From Limnanthes douglasii subsp. nivea (Eukaryota; Streptophyta; Magnoliopsida; Brassicales; Limnanthaceae), in assembly GCA_036936605.1 (NCBI GenBank), contig JAUPFV010000003.1, positions 151,374,997-151,438,996 of the forward strand: a stretch of 64,000 nucleotides of DNA. Direction: 5' to 3'. The translations under genes were made by a program, and so were the position numbers. The notes beneath the pieces were generated by a model. The model ran no database searches, was not told where the DNA came from, and saw only the letters and a list, made by a program, of their open reading frames with translations. This document shows positions 33,236 through 44,952 of this stretch, piece after piece; positions within the stretch are counted from its first letter, which is position 1; every line of letters begins with the position of its first letter.

Positions 33236-34656
33236 AGTTTGAGGGGCCCTCTAGGAGGGAGGGTGAAATTGATGACCCCAGAGAGACCCCTAGTCTTTTT
33301 AATACCAATTGAAGAAGTTGAAACTCACTCTCTGGCTGAAGGAAGAAATGTCAAGATCGGGTCCAAGATGACATCGGAATTAAAGAGTAAAGTGTTAGCT
33401 TTTTTGAAAAACCATCATCATGTTTTCGTTTGGTGCAATGCTGATGTAACCAGAGTACCAACAGTAATTATATCACACCAACTATCCGTCCGGAGGGATG
33501 TAACACCTGTTGTACAAAAGAGGAGAGCTTCTTCTAAGGAGAAAGATGATGCCATAGTTCAAGAGGTTGACCGGCTTACTAAGATGGGGCACATAAAGGA
33601 ATCTCAGTACCCTTTATGGACAACCAATCCGGTGTTAGTAAAGAATAAAAATGGGAAGTGGCGTATATGCATCGATTTTACTGATATCAATAGAGCTTGA
33701 CAAAAAGACCTATATCCGGTCCCCCGAATTGATCAGTTGGTGGACTCCAGACCTAGGAACAAGTTATTGTCCTTTATGGATGCCTTTTCCGGGTATAATA
33801 AGATTCAAGTGGATCTGAAGGATAAAAAACACACTACATTTGTTAGTGATAGGGGCCTCCATTGTTACAAGGTGATGCCATTTGGGTTAAAGAATGCTGG
33901 GGCTACTTATCAGAGATTAGTAAACAAGGATTTTGTTAATCAGATTGGAATAAACATGGAAGTCTACATCGATGACATGATGGTAAAGAGTGTGGAAGAA
34001 GAACTACACTTAGCAGATCTTCAAGAAACCTTTGCCAACTTGATAAAGGTGAATTTAAAGCTAAATCCAGAAAAATGTGTTTTCGGAGTGAAGTCCGGTA
34101 AATTTTTAGGGTATGTGATAAGTGAGAAAGGGATACAGCCTGATCCAGACCAGGTTAGTGCTTTATTGCAGATGGAGCCTCCTCGGAATATTAAAGAAGT
34201 ACAAAGATTGACAGGGAGGTTGGCTGCTCTAAACCGTTTTATCTCAAGGTCCTCGGATAGGTGTGCCCCATTTTTTCAAACTTTAAAAAGTGAAAAAGAA
34301 TTTAACTGGTCTCCATAGTGCGACCAGGCCTTCGGTGAAATTAAGAAGCATTTATCCTCCCTTAAAAATTTGTTTAAACCTGTTGATGGAGAAACACTCT
34401 ACATATACTTGGAAATTTCTGATTGTGCCATAAGTGCAGTGCTAGTAAGGGAGGTGGATAATTATCCTCGTCCGGTGTACTATATCAGCAAGAGTTTGAT
34501 ATATGCAGAAAAAGATATTTAAAACTTGAAAAATTAGCACTGGCCTTAGTAATTGCTGCTAGGAAAATGAGGCCCTACTTTCAGTCTCATTCTATCATTG
34601 TCCGGACGTCTTTTCCTTTTAAAAACGTTCTTTAAAAGTCAGACATTTCAAGAAGA
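33236..34656 (+). pseudogene. Element C reverse transcriptase and RNase H
   Basis: 33239-33697: PIEEVETHSLAEGRNVKIGS, MGHIKESQYPLWTTNPVLVK, GKWRICIDFTDINRA, then TGA at 33698-33700. 33701-34315: KDLYPVPRIDQLVD, LSFMDAFSGYNKIQVDLKDK, MPFGLKNAGATYQRLV, catalytic YIDDMMVKSV (about 33966), LNPEKCVFGVKSGKFLGYVI, and the thumb LTGRLAALNRFISR. TAG at 34316-34318. RNase H spans about 34319-34656 with CDQAFGEIKKHLSS, YYISKSL, LALVIAARKMRPYF and a TAA near 34633. Each break is a point change, so the domain is well preserved. Confidence 0.9.
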
Positions 34657-35154
34657 ATGACCAAATGGTCAGTGGAGTTGGGAGACTTTGATATTGATTT
34701 TCCCCCTCGAACCGCAGTCAAAGCTCAGTCTGTTGCTGACTTCTTAGTTGAATTTCATTCGGACAGAGATACTAAGCAAGCAACAGGTGAAAAAACTAAA
34801 AAATTATGGGTTGTCCTAACTGATGGTGGATCAAGTACCATGGGTTGTGGTGTTGGGATATGTTTAACCTCTCCGTATGGCGACAAAATGTACCAGGTTA
34901 TATGTTTTGCTTTCAGGGCTTCCAATAATGAGTCCGAATATGAAGCTGTTATAGTTGCCTTGAAATTAGCTCTAATTTGTGGAGCCAAAAAGGTCAGGTT
35001 AATGAGTGATTCTCAGCTTCTTATCCATCATGCGCAAGGTCAATCCGAGGCCAAAAAAGAGCAACTGACTAAATATTGTTCGTTCTTAAAGAAGTGGCAC
35101 TTAACTTCAAAGATATTGCTTATGAGCACATACCCCGAACAGAAAATGCTCTAG
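34657..35154 (+). pseudogene. Element C second (archaeal-type) RNase H
   Basis: MTKWSVELGDFDIDFPPRTA links the first RNase H to the second. Catalytic positions are visible in VLTDGGSSTMGCGVGICLTS (Asp), FRASNNESEYEAVIVALKLA (Glu) and VRLMSDSQLLIHHAQGQSEA (Asp). The frame shifts near 35080 into FKDIAYEHIPRTENALADSL (the last conserved Asp). This domain marks the Tat lineage. Confidence 0.88.
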
Positions 35155-36524
35155 CAGACTCCTTGGCAACCATAGCATACTCTGAGTCCTACCTATGGAT
35201 TCACGTGCATGAATGCCCATCCATTCACCTCTATCAGAGCAAGGAAAGGGAGGAAAGTTTAAACATACAAGTAAGTCAGGCTCAAGATTGGAGGTGTCCT
35301 ATTTTTAATATATCTCAGATGGTTTCTTGCCTCTGGAGAAAGCAGTGGCAAGGAAAGTAAAGTATAAGGCTCGTGGATTTATAATCCTAAGAGACGTTCT
35401 TTACAAGAAGTCTATTAGCAAACCTCTATTGCGATGTTTGGGGACTGAAGAGTCCCAAGTAGTGTTGTCTGAACTACATGATGGTGAATGGTCAGCATAT
35501 TGTGGTTATAGAGCTTTAACCAGAAGAGTCTTGTTGGCCGGATACTACTGGCCCTCTATAATGGAAGATGCCAAGGAATTGGTAAAAAAGTGCGATCCAT
35601 GCCAAAGATACAGTAATGAAATTCATATCCCAACTGTCCTTTTAGAGTCAATTTCTGAGCCAATACCTTTTGCTTGTTAAGGGCTGGATCTGGTGGGACC
35701 TCTACCTATGGCGTCCGGGGGATGCAGAACTATCCTAGTTGCCATCGATTATTTCTCAAAATGGATAGAAGCAGCCCCGTTGGCAGGAACTACTTCAAAA
35801 GTTGTCATAAAATTTATCTTATCTAATATTTGCTGCAGGTTTGGGGTTCCACAAAATATAACCACAGACAATGGGCCACAATTCGATAATAAGGATATGG
35901 AGAGCTTCTGTGGTTCTAGAGGCATTCAACATTGCTTTTCTTCTCCTTTCCACCCACAGGAAAATGGTCCGGTTGAAGTGGAAAACAGAACCATCCTGTC
36001 CGGTCTTAAAAAGAATTTAGAAGGGGCTACTGGAAAGTGGCCAAGCTATTTACAAGAAGTACTATGGGCTTACCGGACTACTCATGGGGCTGATACACAA
36101 GAATCCCCATTTGCCTTGGTATATGGTATGGATGCAATAGCTCCTATAGAAGAAACTCTTCATTAATTCAGAGTCTATAATTTTTCCGAACAGGCCAATA
36201 AGTGGGGCAATTAGAAGTCAACTTGACCTGATAGAAAAAAAAAGGGTTAAGGCTCATCTCAGAGCCACACACTAACAGGGTTTGATGAAAAGCAGGTTTT
36301 CTTCCAAAGTCAGAAGAAGGGATTTTCACCCAGGGGATAAAGTTTTGAGAAAAGTCTTCCTACATACTAAGGAGAAGCAGTTTTGCAAGCTAGCTCCAAC
36401 TTGGGAAGGACCCTATATGGTCAGTGAAAAGCTTAAGCCTGGCACGTATAGGCTTCAAGATAAATATGGAAGGATCTTGAATCACCCGTAGAACATTGAA
36501 CATCTCCGGTTGTATCTAGAGTAA
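35155..36524 (+). pseudogene. Element C integrase
   Basis: Zinc region 35327-35680: ELHDGEWSAYCGYRALTRRV, YYWPSIMEDAKELVKKCDPC. The second zinc-binding His is Tyr here (SAYCG versus SAHCG in D and SAHYG in B). After TAA at 35678-35680 the core 35693-36166 has ILVAIDYFSKWIEAAPLAGT (Asp), ITTDNGPQFDNKDMESF (Asp) and FHPQENGPVEVENRTI (Glu), so DDE is intact. TAA at 36164-36166; then the C-terminal part (KVLRKVFLHTKEKQF, LAPTWEGPYMVSEKLKPGTY, NIEHLRLYLE) ends with TAA 36522-36524. Confidence 0.9.
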
Positions 36525-37064
36525 AAATTATGTACAAATTTACTTGTTTAAAGTCCATGTAAGTATTAAGGGGGCATACTCTTTCCTACCCTGGTGGCAC
36601 GGGGAGGTTTTAATGAGGTGTCTAGGATTTTTAATAAAATTCGATGCCTTCTTGAAAAATTCGGAGTGTTTCAATTGATAATTTTTTTTGAATTTTTTTA
36701 AAGTATCAGTGGCAGACCGGATTAAATTGGTAGAGTGATGACTATTTAAACATTTTTCAACGGAGAATTTCAACACTCTCACTTTGAAATACTTGTATAA
36801 CAACTAAGGGCTATTTAAACATTAGCCATCGAAATTGGGTAACTATAAAACAATGCAACAATTGTGTAAGGTAAAGTTACTCGGCTAACACCGGGGAATG
36901 ATATTAAAATATAAAAAAATGATTTGGCCATCCAAGGACTTTGGAGTTCTAAAAGAAAGGGTTTATTCGAATAAGAGCTGGACACGGTTACAAAAATTCC
37001 TTGGTCATCCAAGGACTTTAGTATAACACAAAAATTAAAGAAAAATAAAAGATAGTTAAAAATT
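36525..37064. other. Element C spacer between convergent pol and aORF
   Basis: Non-coding. Has the block shared with B and D at 36570-36630 (gggggcatactctttcctac, cctggtggcacggggagg, ttttaatgaggtgtc) and a second shared motif, accaaggac/ttggtcatccaaggacttt, near the aORF end. Confidence 0.8.
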
Positions 37065-40038
37065 CTAAGGATGAGCTTCCTTAGATAGTCCAGCCTCATC
37101 TGGTTTCTTTTTGGGGTCTTTAGGTTCCTCGGTGGGGCTCTCCCCGGTCCCTTCATATTCATTGGTGGTATCATCCCAACCACTGGAATAGCAGTTCTTA
37201 TCACCATCGGCCATATTATGGTGAGGAAGGTCTTCGTATTCCACAAATCGCCATAGATCTCCTAGTGTCCTCTTTGGAAATTTTTCATGAAAGAGCAAGA
37301 CCATGTCTGATTTGACTTCAACATACCTTTCCTCTTGGAAGTCTATCACCTTGTTGGTGTATGCGTCAATCCTGGCTTGGTTTGTCTTCTCTTGCTCATT
37401 TAACAAGTCATTTGTTTCTTGGTTAGCCTTAGATACAACATCTTCGAGCGAAATTTTGTCACTAGTTAGGGTCTGAATGACGTTGTATTTGGCCTTCACC
37501 TCCTTTTTTGAAGTAGAAAGATTATTCTCCAAGTCAGAATACTTGGATTGGAGTTTTTTGATAACCCTCTCCGAAGTGGCCATCTTGGTGGCCAAATCCT
37601 CTTTCCCCTTCTTCAACTCCTCGTTCTCTCTCTTTAATGCCTCAACATTCTGGTTGGCAGTAAGGCGGTCATTAGACAAACTCTCTTTATCTGAGTTGAG
37701 TGTGTTGATGGGGGATGATTGGTTTCGCATTCGCTTCTCCAAGTTGAGCACCGATTGAATATTTCTCAACAAGGAGTGGGTCACCATGTCCTTCTCTCCT
37801 GAAACAGAAAAATATTTACCATTGAAAGTGACAATGTTCGAAGAGCTTGGGGAAGGGCCAGCAAAGTCGTCCTTCTCAAGGTCTCCAAAGTAAAGGCCAA
37901 TCCCTTGAAGGCCACTGATGTCTACTCCATCAATGTTCATGTCCCCTCCGTCGCCCTCTCCGGTGTGAAAGTCACTTGGGATTTGCTCTGCTTGAGTTGG
38001 GTCTGTTGGGTCGACCTGAGAAAGAGACTCCGGAGGCCAGAGAGCAACTTAATCTCCCTTGGAGGTTTTCTTCTTCTTAGCTTCCCTATCTCCACCTTCT
38101 GCTCCCCGTTTTTGGTCTTTATTTGGAGCTTTTGGGGGTTTTGGAAGTCCAACTGCCTCTTTGGTACTCTCATTTTCCACCACTTGAAGCAGAGAAGCAT
38201 CAATCCCTCCATGTTCCTACACCTCCTGATTTACTGGAACAGTCTCCTCAACAACATGTTGGTTGACCTCAGCTACATCTAGTTTTTTCTTGCCTTTCTT
38301 ACCCTTCATTTTACTTGGGGCTTTAGCTCTGCCCGGCAAGGCTATCTTCCCATTCTTTGCATCTGTCCTCTATAGAATGACACCCGGAGGGGCGGTGTGG
38401 TTAATTCCTCCAAGACAAGTATCTCCGCCCGGTTGTGTTCCAAAGATGGGATCTCACCAAGATTCCACCAGTAAAATAATTGTGGAAGCGATTTCCCCAT
38501 TTTTCAGCAGCCCAAGCATTCAGCTTGGCACAATTAGTCTGCCCCTCCTCTAAGTAGTCGGTGAACTCCTTCAACAGCACTACCAAAAGAAGAAAAATAA
38601 TATTTAAGTAAACATACTTTTTAAGGAAAGAAAAACAAACATGATGAAATATTAACTTGTGCTTTTCCATCTGCTCGTAAGCATGCTTGGGTTGTCACCA
38701 ACCTTAATCTTCCTCCCATTCTCCAAAACACCACTGATGAACAAGAATTGGGTCTTCCAATTCTTCTCCGATTCAAGCAGGTCATCCACCACTTTGTAAT
38801 TGTCACCCATGTTAAAATGATAGAAGGGGATGATGTGGTTCTTGCAAAGGCTGGCCGCAGCAGCAAACTGCTTTATCGGAAGCGGTATTCCGGAGAGCCT
38901 GGAGGCCATGATCCAGGCCATGAGTGTGTACCAAGCGTTGGGGCTCAGTTGGCTTGGGCAGAGCTTTATCAGATGAAAATATCTGACGATCTCTGGGTCC
39001 AAAGGAAATCTAAGCCCCTAGTTGAACAACTCTATGTAGAAGACTATCTCACTTAGCTTACAGTCCATTGACGTCTCTGGATCGACCGTTATCCTTACTT
39101 TAACAGATTATGGGATCCCCCACTTCGTCCGGATCCGGCCAAATTCAGCAGTATGAATGACTGCATAGTTAATATTCTGCATGGCTATCAGATACTTCAC
39201 ACTCACCTTGTGGAAGCAAGGTCCCACTCTACCTTCAAGGCACTCCGGCAGGTCCGGATGTTTTAAACACAGCTTTTCTTTACCCTTGTTTTTCTTAACA
39301 ATGACAGCCTCCCCCGTATGCCCGGAGACGTCAGTCTGAAAAGGAGCTTCTTCAACACTGTCCTCCATAACATCTTCCATCACCATGGAAGGGTTGTCAG
39401 TTGTTTTTGGTGGAGAAGTGCTGGTAGTCGGCTCAGTGAGCTGTCCGGATGGCTGAGCATCGCTTTCCTTTTGTGGTCTGGTGTCCGGCTGGGGCTCAGA
39501 TCCGGAGGGTTCATTTCGAAGGCTTGTTCCGATAGCCTCCGGACCAGACGGCTTGTCCTTAGGAGCTTTGATGGGTGTCTCTGACCCTACAGCTTTGTCA
39601 TTGGCCCCAGACTTAGAGGGCCCTGACTTCGAAGATCTAGACTGTGGAGCAACAGCCTGGCCTTTTACTAAGCGGCCTCTTCGTCGAAACGTTAGCTTTT
39701 CCAGAGGAGTTATCAGCGTCCGATCCCATGGCTATGAATGGAGAGGGTCTCTTTGTGCTTGTAACATCCTTTTCCCGTTCGACAGTAGGCTGCGACTCCT
39801 GAATCGATGATCCTGAGACGATTGGTGAAAGACTAGGTTGAAATAACCTTCTAGGTTTGGAGCTTCTGGCAGAAGATGAACCTCGATTAGGCTCTGAACT
39901 TGGTGTTTCAGACTTGTCGATTAGAGAAACTGGAAGGCGTGCAGCAATGCACCTTTCTCGTTCGACTCTTTGTGCTTTCTCTAGCTCCGAAAGATTAAAC
40001 CACCCACCTTTTACAAGTGCGTTTCTTGTTGTAAACAT
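37065..40038 (-). pseudogene. Element C antisense ORF (aORF), near full length
   Basis: Start MFTTRNALVKGGWFNLSELE at 40038. N-terminal Ser/Pro-rich part (exon frame to 39637), conserved domain in 39386-39108 (GPCFHKVSVKYLIAMQNINY, FGRIRTKWGIP) and 39002-38652 (DPEIVRYFHLIKLCPSQLSP, MASRLSGIPLPIKQFAAAAS, FYHFNMGDNYKVVDDLLESE). An intron of about 90 bp (38655-38570) separates it from LLKEFTDYLEEGQTNCAKLN and SHLWNTTGRRYLSWRN. Then a basic stretch, FAGPSPSSSNIVTFNGKYFS, a coiled coil of about 150 residues (37800-37330, for example ALKRENEELKKGKEDLATKM) and an acidic tail ending at 37065. Damage includes stops near 39104 and 38240. The gene is transcribed against gag-pol and converges with it. 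Function unknown; the coiled coil suggests oligomerisation. Confidence 0.85.
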
Positions 40039-40464
40039 AAACTTACACCAAAGAGGGTTTTTTAAAAGAGAGATGAAAGCTTTGAAGAATAGGAGTGAAA
40101 AAGTGATGAAGATGGTAAAACAGTGAAAATGAGTTGATTTATTCTAAAGAAACAAAAGATACCGAGAAACCTAGGAGAATACAAAAAGATGAGAGTAATG
40201 ATTAAAGACGGCGCTGATGTCACAAGCATTAATTAAAGAGGTTACTTTTTGGGATTAGCGGGGGCGTCGTTCAAGGAGAAAAACGACTGGAGAAGCAAAT
40301 CAGAAGGAGACACGTGTCCCACGATCCATTGCAAAACCGTTAAACTTCTTAAGAGTTTTTCAGTCCGGATAAGTCCTTTACTGAATTCTAGATCCGTCCG
40401 GAAAATATCACAAGTGCCCAAGGGCCATTTTTTAAGTCTTGCCAAAGGCCTTCGAACGAAACCT
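40039..40464 (-). promoter_or_regulatory. Element C: aORF upstream region
   Basis: Non-coding. The position equivalent to the TATA box of A and D reads AGAATAAATC (about 40148-40139, minus strand), so the box looks degenerate. A pyrimidine-rich leader precedes the ATG. Confidence 0.45.
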
Positions 40465-40474
40465 AAAAAGTGGG
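40465..40474 (+). promoter_or_regulatory. Element C polypurine tract
   Basis: AAAAAGTGGG, four bases before the 3' LTR; one pyrimidine interrupts it. Confidence 0.7.
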
Positions 40475-40478
40475 CTAC

Positions 40479-40820
40479 TGATGAGTCCGGATATTTTCAC
40501 CACTCACTGTAGAAACCGAACAGGGGAAATTCGGACAAAAGTATTAAAATCTAATCACCTTTTGACTAAGCTAATTGCTAATCTGCTTAACAAACTAATA
40601 GGTTTTTGAACTCGACCCGTTTCATAAGTTTGACCCGAAAGCCCATGTGGCCCATAATTAAGGGTATAAATACCTAACTACTTTCATCAATGAGGGTAAT
40701 GAACATTTAATACAACCAGACGGCTCAAATCTCTCACTACAAAACACCCAAACATTAAATACCTTCGAAACACCATAAAACACCTGACAAAATTACCCCA
40801 ATAAAAAATAATCCACACCA
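40479..40820 (+). repeat. Element C 3' LTR
   Basis: 342 bp, TGATGAGTCCGG...CCACACCA; lacks the 30-bp segment of the 5' LTR. Followed by GTTTT. Confidence 0.92.
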
Positions 40821-40825
40821 GTTTT

Positions 40826-40873
40826 AAATTGTAAAATTCAGGCACCGTCGTACTCCCAATGTGATCGCCAATT
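40826..40873 (-). promoter_or_regulatory. Element B leader and primer-binding site
   Basis: On the minus strand AATTGGCGATCACATTGGGA follows the LTR at 40873, then the family leader 'gtgcctgaattttac'. It resumes B on the far side of C, which proves the nesting. Confidence 0.8.
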
Positions 40874-41239
40874 TGATGTGGTTTATTTCTGTCTAGGGAT
40901 AATTTTGTAAAGTGTTTTGGATGTTTGTGGAATTTAATGTTTAAAGTAGTAAGTAGTGAGATAATTAAGCTATGTGCTAGTAATAAATTCTGATTACCCT
41001 CATTAATGAAAGTGGTTGGCGTATTTATACTTAATTACTGACCTATGGGTCTATTAGGTCAAATAGTGAAGTTGGGTCAAGTTTAAGGACCAATTAGTAA
41101 TCTAGTATGAAGTGACCAGCAACTAGCTTAGTCAGTTTTTATTACTTTTGTCCTGTTTGGTTTTTATGATAGTGGTTATGGTCCGAACTACCCATCGGAT
41201 TAAGTCAAGACATATCAGCTGAAATATCTAATCTCATAA
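40874..41239 (-). repeat. Element B 5' LTR
   Basis: Minus-strand LTR ending ACCACATCA at 40874; inverted TATA box at 41022-41029. The outer end reads TTATGAGATT (expected TGATGAG). Confidence 0.88.
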
Positions 41240-41244
41240 AAAAC

Positions 41245-43255
41245 ATTCTCTTATTTTTGTTTTTAATTTTTTAATTTTTTAGTTTGGGTATACTTATTTT
41301 TTCCATAATTTTTTTTCTTGTTTTGCTCATCCAAATTTTTGAAAAGAAATTCAAAACATTCTTTTATAATATTATCCTTAATTTAACTTTAAATTTATGT
41401 TTTGATGTCATTCACTTAAATAATTTTATTTCGTCCACAATTCAATTGAAATATACATTGAGATACACAACTTTACTTCACATTATTTTCCTAAACAATA
41501 ACATTTGGAACCGTAAATATAAAAAATCAAAACAAACCAACAATAGAAAAGACACAAATTGTAAATATGAAGATATTAATTCTATTTATTTTTTTCTCTA
41601 ATTCACATATCTAAATTTGTGGACTCGAAAAAAGATTGAGTTAAAAAACAACGAACCTTCAATTTTGTCAACGAATTTAAACCCGAAAATGAAAACCCAT
41701 GGTTTGAATTTTTTTAAGAGTGAATATAAGCGAGAGAGAAAAAATAGATCAGTTAGAGCCATATGACTTAGAAATTTTAAGTTTAAATAAGGGTATAATT
41801 GAATTTGCTTTTATGAAAGAAATAACAAAACAAAATACATGACTATAATATGTAGGAAATAAAAAATCGATCGTAGGAAATAATATTTCCCTTTTAGTTA
41901 TTATTAGATACATAATGTCTCTCACTTCTCACACTAAACCCGTTCACATTCCTTTTTTACGATTTTTTTAGGTTACATCTTATTAATCCTTACAAAAAAC
42001 ATTCTATTTTCAACATGTGTAAGGTAATATTTTAAGAAATTTCGTTTTTATTCAAGATTTTCTTTAATGTTCATGTCAGAAAGAACAATAATAGAGTTAT
42101 GTTAGATTTTAGATTGTTATATAATCCAAAAATAAAGAAATAAAAAAAATAATTTATTAAATATTCAGGAACTCATATTACTAAGATAATATGTATTATA
42201 TTAACTAATATCTAATATTAAATGTTCATAAAGTAGAAATGAATAAGAAGAAGGGTTGGATGAGTATTTTGTGTATTCCAAATGTACTTATGATGTGGCA
42301 CCGGGTGGACTCCTAGTCGGTGTCTATCATTTGCCGAGAATATAACGTGTATTTCAGAAGTATGTATAGAAGTATATGCTACAATGAGTAATCCCAGAAT
42401 GTCAACTGTTTTATGTTTTTGGAAAAATTCGATGTATGAATCCGTAAGGGATGTTTCAGAAACATAATCAAAACCTTTAAAACTCTCCAAAAGATATTAT
42501 ACATAAATTAGAACGAGAAAAAAATGTAGAAATTTTGGATGATAATTTCCTTATTGGATGTTTCTTTTAAGTGATGGTAACTATTAATTTTAGGTGTTAA
42601 TTTTTTTTCTTTACCTTTCTAAATTTAATTTTTAAGGTTATTTTTCATTTCATATCTCCAAGTTGAGATTTTATTTTTTGGGGTTTTGATTGACTTTTAA
42701 TTATGATTTTTTGCTTTTGCAGTGATTTAAGATTTAAGAAAATGAAGAATAAAGATTAGCTTCTCGAGAACAGATTTTTTAATAGGGATGAAGAGATAAG
42801 TATGGAAATTTATTTTGGTGCTAATAAACAAATTGGAACGATATATAATTTGTTTTTTTTTTTGAAATCCTTGCTTCTAAATTATAAGTTTATTTTTCTT
42901 CAATAGAATTTGAAAACACTATTATTGTTTCCGGATACTAATATTTATTTATTTACCTTATTTTATGAGTTATGACTCTTTGTTGTTATTAGTGGTAATT
43001 AAGTTTTTTAATTTTTTAAGATCTTATTGAAAAATAATTGAAATAAATGCTGGCATGTTTTTCTTGGTTTAGTTTTACGTTTTTTTCATGTTCAGATTTT
43101 TAAGATAATAAAATTGACATAACTGTTTTTTTTAAATGTATTTGTTTCTGATGGAGCAACCCATCCACTATTGGAGAACGAAAATAGATTATTCTTTCAA
43201 AGTGAAGACTTAAGTGTATTCATATATTGTATTTAATATTTAATATTGTATATTT
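41245..43255. other. AT-rich intergenic DNA
   Basis: No supported gene. Mostly T- and A-runs. A 90-residue open frame at 42218-42490 (-) has no recognisable motif. Confidence 0.6.
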
Positions 43256-43606
43256 TTTATAAGAATCTAAACTCGATCTCTCACTTGATTTGCTATCCCA
43301 CATTGCTTAGACTGAACATAATATATAATATACAAGTGAATGAAACATCTCAACTAGTATGAGACCTTTTTGGAACCATCTAAAAAGAGTGACATTGAAG
43401 TCTATTAAGTTTGTTTTCATTTGTTTTATCATTGAAAATACACATCTTTATTTTTAACATGGTATCAGAGCCAAAAGTTCTTAGCGATGTGTTTAACAGG
43501 CGATCATGCCCGTCATGGGAAATGTCATGCCAATTACACATAACTATAGAAAATATAATACCCAACATATCAGGATCAAGTTTAAGGGGGAATATTAGAG
43601 AATAAA
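43256..43606 (+). mobile_element. TRIM-like LTR remnant with initiator-Met-type PBS
   Basis: TGGTATCAGAGCC at 43460-43472 is the classic primer-binding site complementary to initiator tRNA-Met. It follows an AT-rich segment (about 43256-43458) that could be an LTR. Only about 100 bp later comes a purine tract (TTTAAGGGGGAATATTAG, about 43577-43594), then AGAATAAACTTGATCCTTCA, which resembles AGAATCTAAACTCGATCTCT at 43262. This PBS-to-PPT spacing without coding DNA is the layout of terminal-repeat retrotransposons in miniature. The second LTR seems cut short. Boundaries are approximate. Confidence 0.5.
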
Positions 43607-43870
43607 CTTGATCCTTCACTTGTATGCATGGTAATTCGGTTCTTCGGTTTAGTTCGCTTTAGTTAGTTCGGCTCTCGATCTTTTGATTTTCGGAAACTGG
43701 TACCTATTATAGAACCGATTAAAATTCGGTTAAATTCGGTTCTTTATGGGTATTTGATTTAAGAATAGAGTATAAACTTGATCTTTTATTTGTAGGCATT
43801 TGCATTCGGTTCTTCGGTTCGGTTCATTTCGGTTCCTTATGGATATTTGATTTGAGAACCGAAAAGAACC
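43590..43870. repeat. Imperfect duplication rich in ttcggtt
   Basis: AATAAACTTGATCCTTCACTTGTA... then cggttcttcggtt (43600-43650) recurs as TATAAACTTGATCTTTTATTTGTA... with the same continuation (43771-43830), both ending in 'tatggRtatttgattt'. The unit of about 170 bp includes the end of the TRIM-like remnant. Confidence 0.65.
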
Positions 43871-44920
43871 ATGAAAATCGGTTTCACAATGGATTCGGTT
43901 CCGTTCCGGCTTGGTTCCATTTGAGTTCGGTTCCAATTGGTTATTTGGTAACCAACTGGTTACTTTGGACACAATCAATCCTATATGGAACCGAATTACC
44001 CGAATTAAAAAAAAACATAATTACTGTAAAAAAACGAATTTCAGCCACCAAACCAAGAGTTACATATTTTACAAAAACAAGCCTACATTTCAACAAAACA
44101 GAACAGTTACAAATTTCAACAAAGTTATACATTTCAAAATTTCAACAAAAAATATACAAGAGTTCAGCTTCAGTTCACCAACATAATATTTCGACTTCAA
44201 TCAACCAAAATGTGCTTATATCTTTAGGCTTTAGTTCACTTGCATAAATAAAACTAGTTCTTGAGCTTAAATAAATGAAAATCCTTGTTATATATTCACG
44301 CATCCATGTATATAATATACATATGCTATCACAAATTGTGTTGAATCTTGGTCCTTACTCGAACACAAGTAATATTATCTACAGGTCAATGAATTGGGTG
44401 ACCTGCTCATTTTATCAATTAGATGGCTCAAGAGCTGGGAAATGAGTTGGAAACTTAGGATCAAACCATCCACTATTCTTTGTAGTCGGAGTATCATCAT
44501 GTATTTATTCCATGGCCTTATTCAAATGTCATTGTATTTCTTACAAGTTACAAATTTTAACTTTAAAGTCAAATAAAATTGGGTGGCATGCTATAATTTC
44601 TTAAGGAACAACTCAATTATATATAAAGTAGGACCAGATTTCCATAGTAATGATCACAAGTAATAGTCTATGCTAGAGTTTCTTGCTTTATACTATAAAG
44701 CCAATCTACCCTTAAAGATAACACTCGTATGATTTTTACGCGCTCCAAAAGAAATAAGAAAAGAAAAACAGCAGACAATTATGTGTGTACCATCGACCAC
44801 ACCAAGAATTTATGTTTATGTTAATTTTTTATGATAAAACAAGAGAACCAAACAAGAGCAGACAGGCATGGATGCACTCTTATAAATAAAAACAACTCTA
44901 ATAAACAAACTGCATCTTAT

Positions 44921-44952
<32 letters not shown>

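Larger units (their letters stand above)
30402..40820 (+). mobile_element. Ty3 element C: complete Tat/Retand-like element nested in B
   Basis: LTRs 30402-30777 and 40479-40820, PBS, gag, protease, RT, RNase H, second RNase H, integrase, convergent aORF and polypurine tract in 10,419 bp. Perfect 5-bp target duplication GTTTT (30397-30401, 40821-40825), with B's leader on both sides. The first bases of the 5' LTR are TTACGAGTCC instead of TGATGAGTCC. Hand-counted LTR divergence is about 6%, plus one 30-bp indel. It is the best-preserved copy in the window, although each long frame still carries stops or shifts. Confidence 0.93.
20684..41239 (-). mobile_element. Ty3 element B (Tat/Retand-like), minus strand, split by element C
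   Basis: LTRs at 20684-21051 and 40874-41239 face the minus strand. From the right: 5' LTR, PBS and leader (40826-40873), then the inserted element C, then gag-pol (30376 down to 24815), a spacer, the aORF on the plus strand (21542-24287) and the polypurine tract. Flanks GAAAC (20679-20683) and AAAAC (41240-41244) fit a 5-bp duplication with one change. By hand count the LTRs differ at about 42 of 366 positions, so B is the oldest insertion here, consistent with C lying inside it. Without C it is about 10.1 kb. It has several stops and frameshifts and cannot be autonomous. Confidence 0.9.

Noticed and set aside
42218..42490. 90-residue open frame on the minus strand
   Set aside because: No motif, no promoter or splice context, and AT-rich surroundings; probably chance.
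43460..43472. tRNA gene suggested by TGGTATCAGAGCC
   Set aside because: This is the complement of an initiator tRNA-Met 3' end (a primer-binding site); no cloverleaf is present around it.
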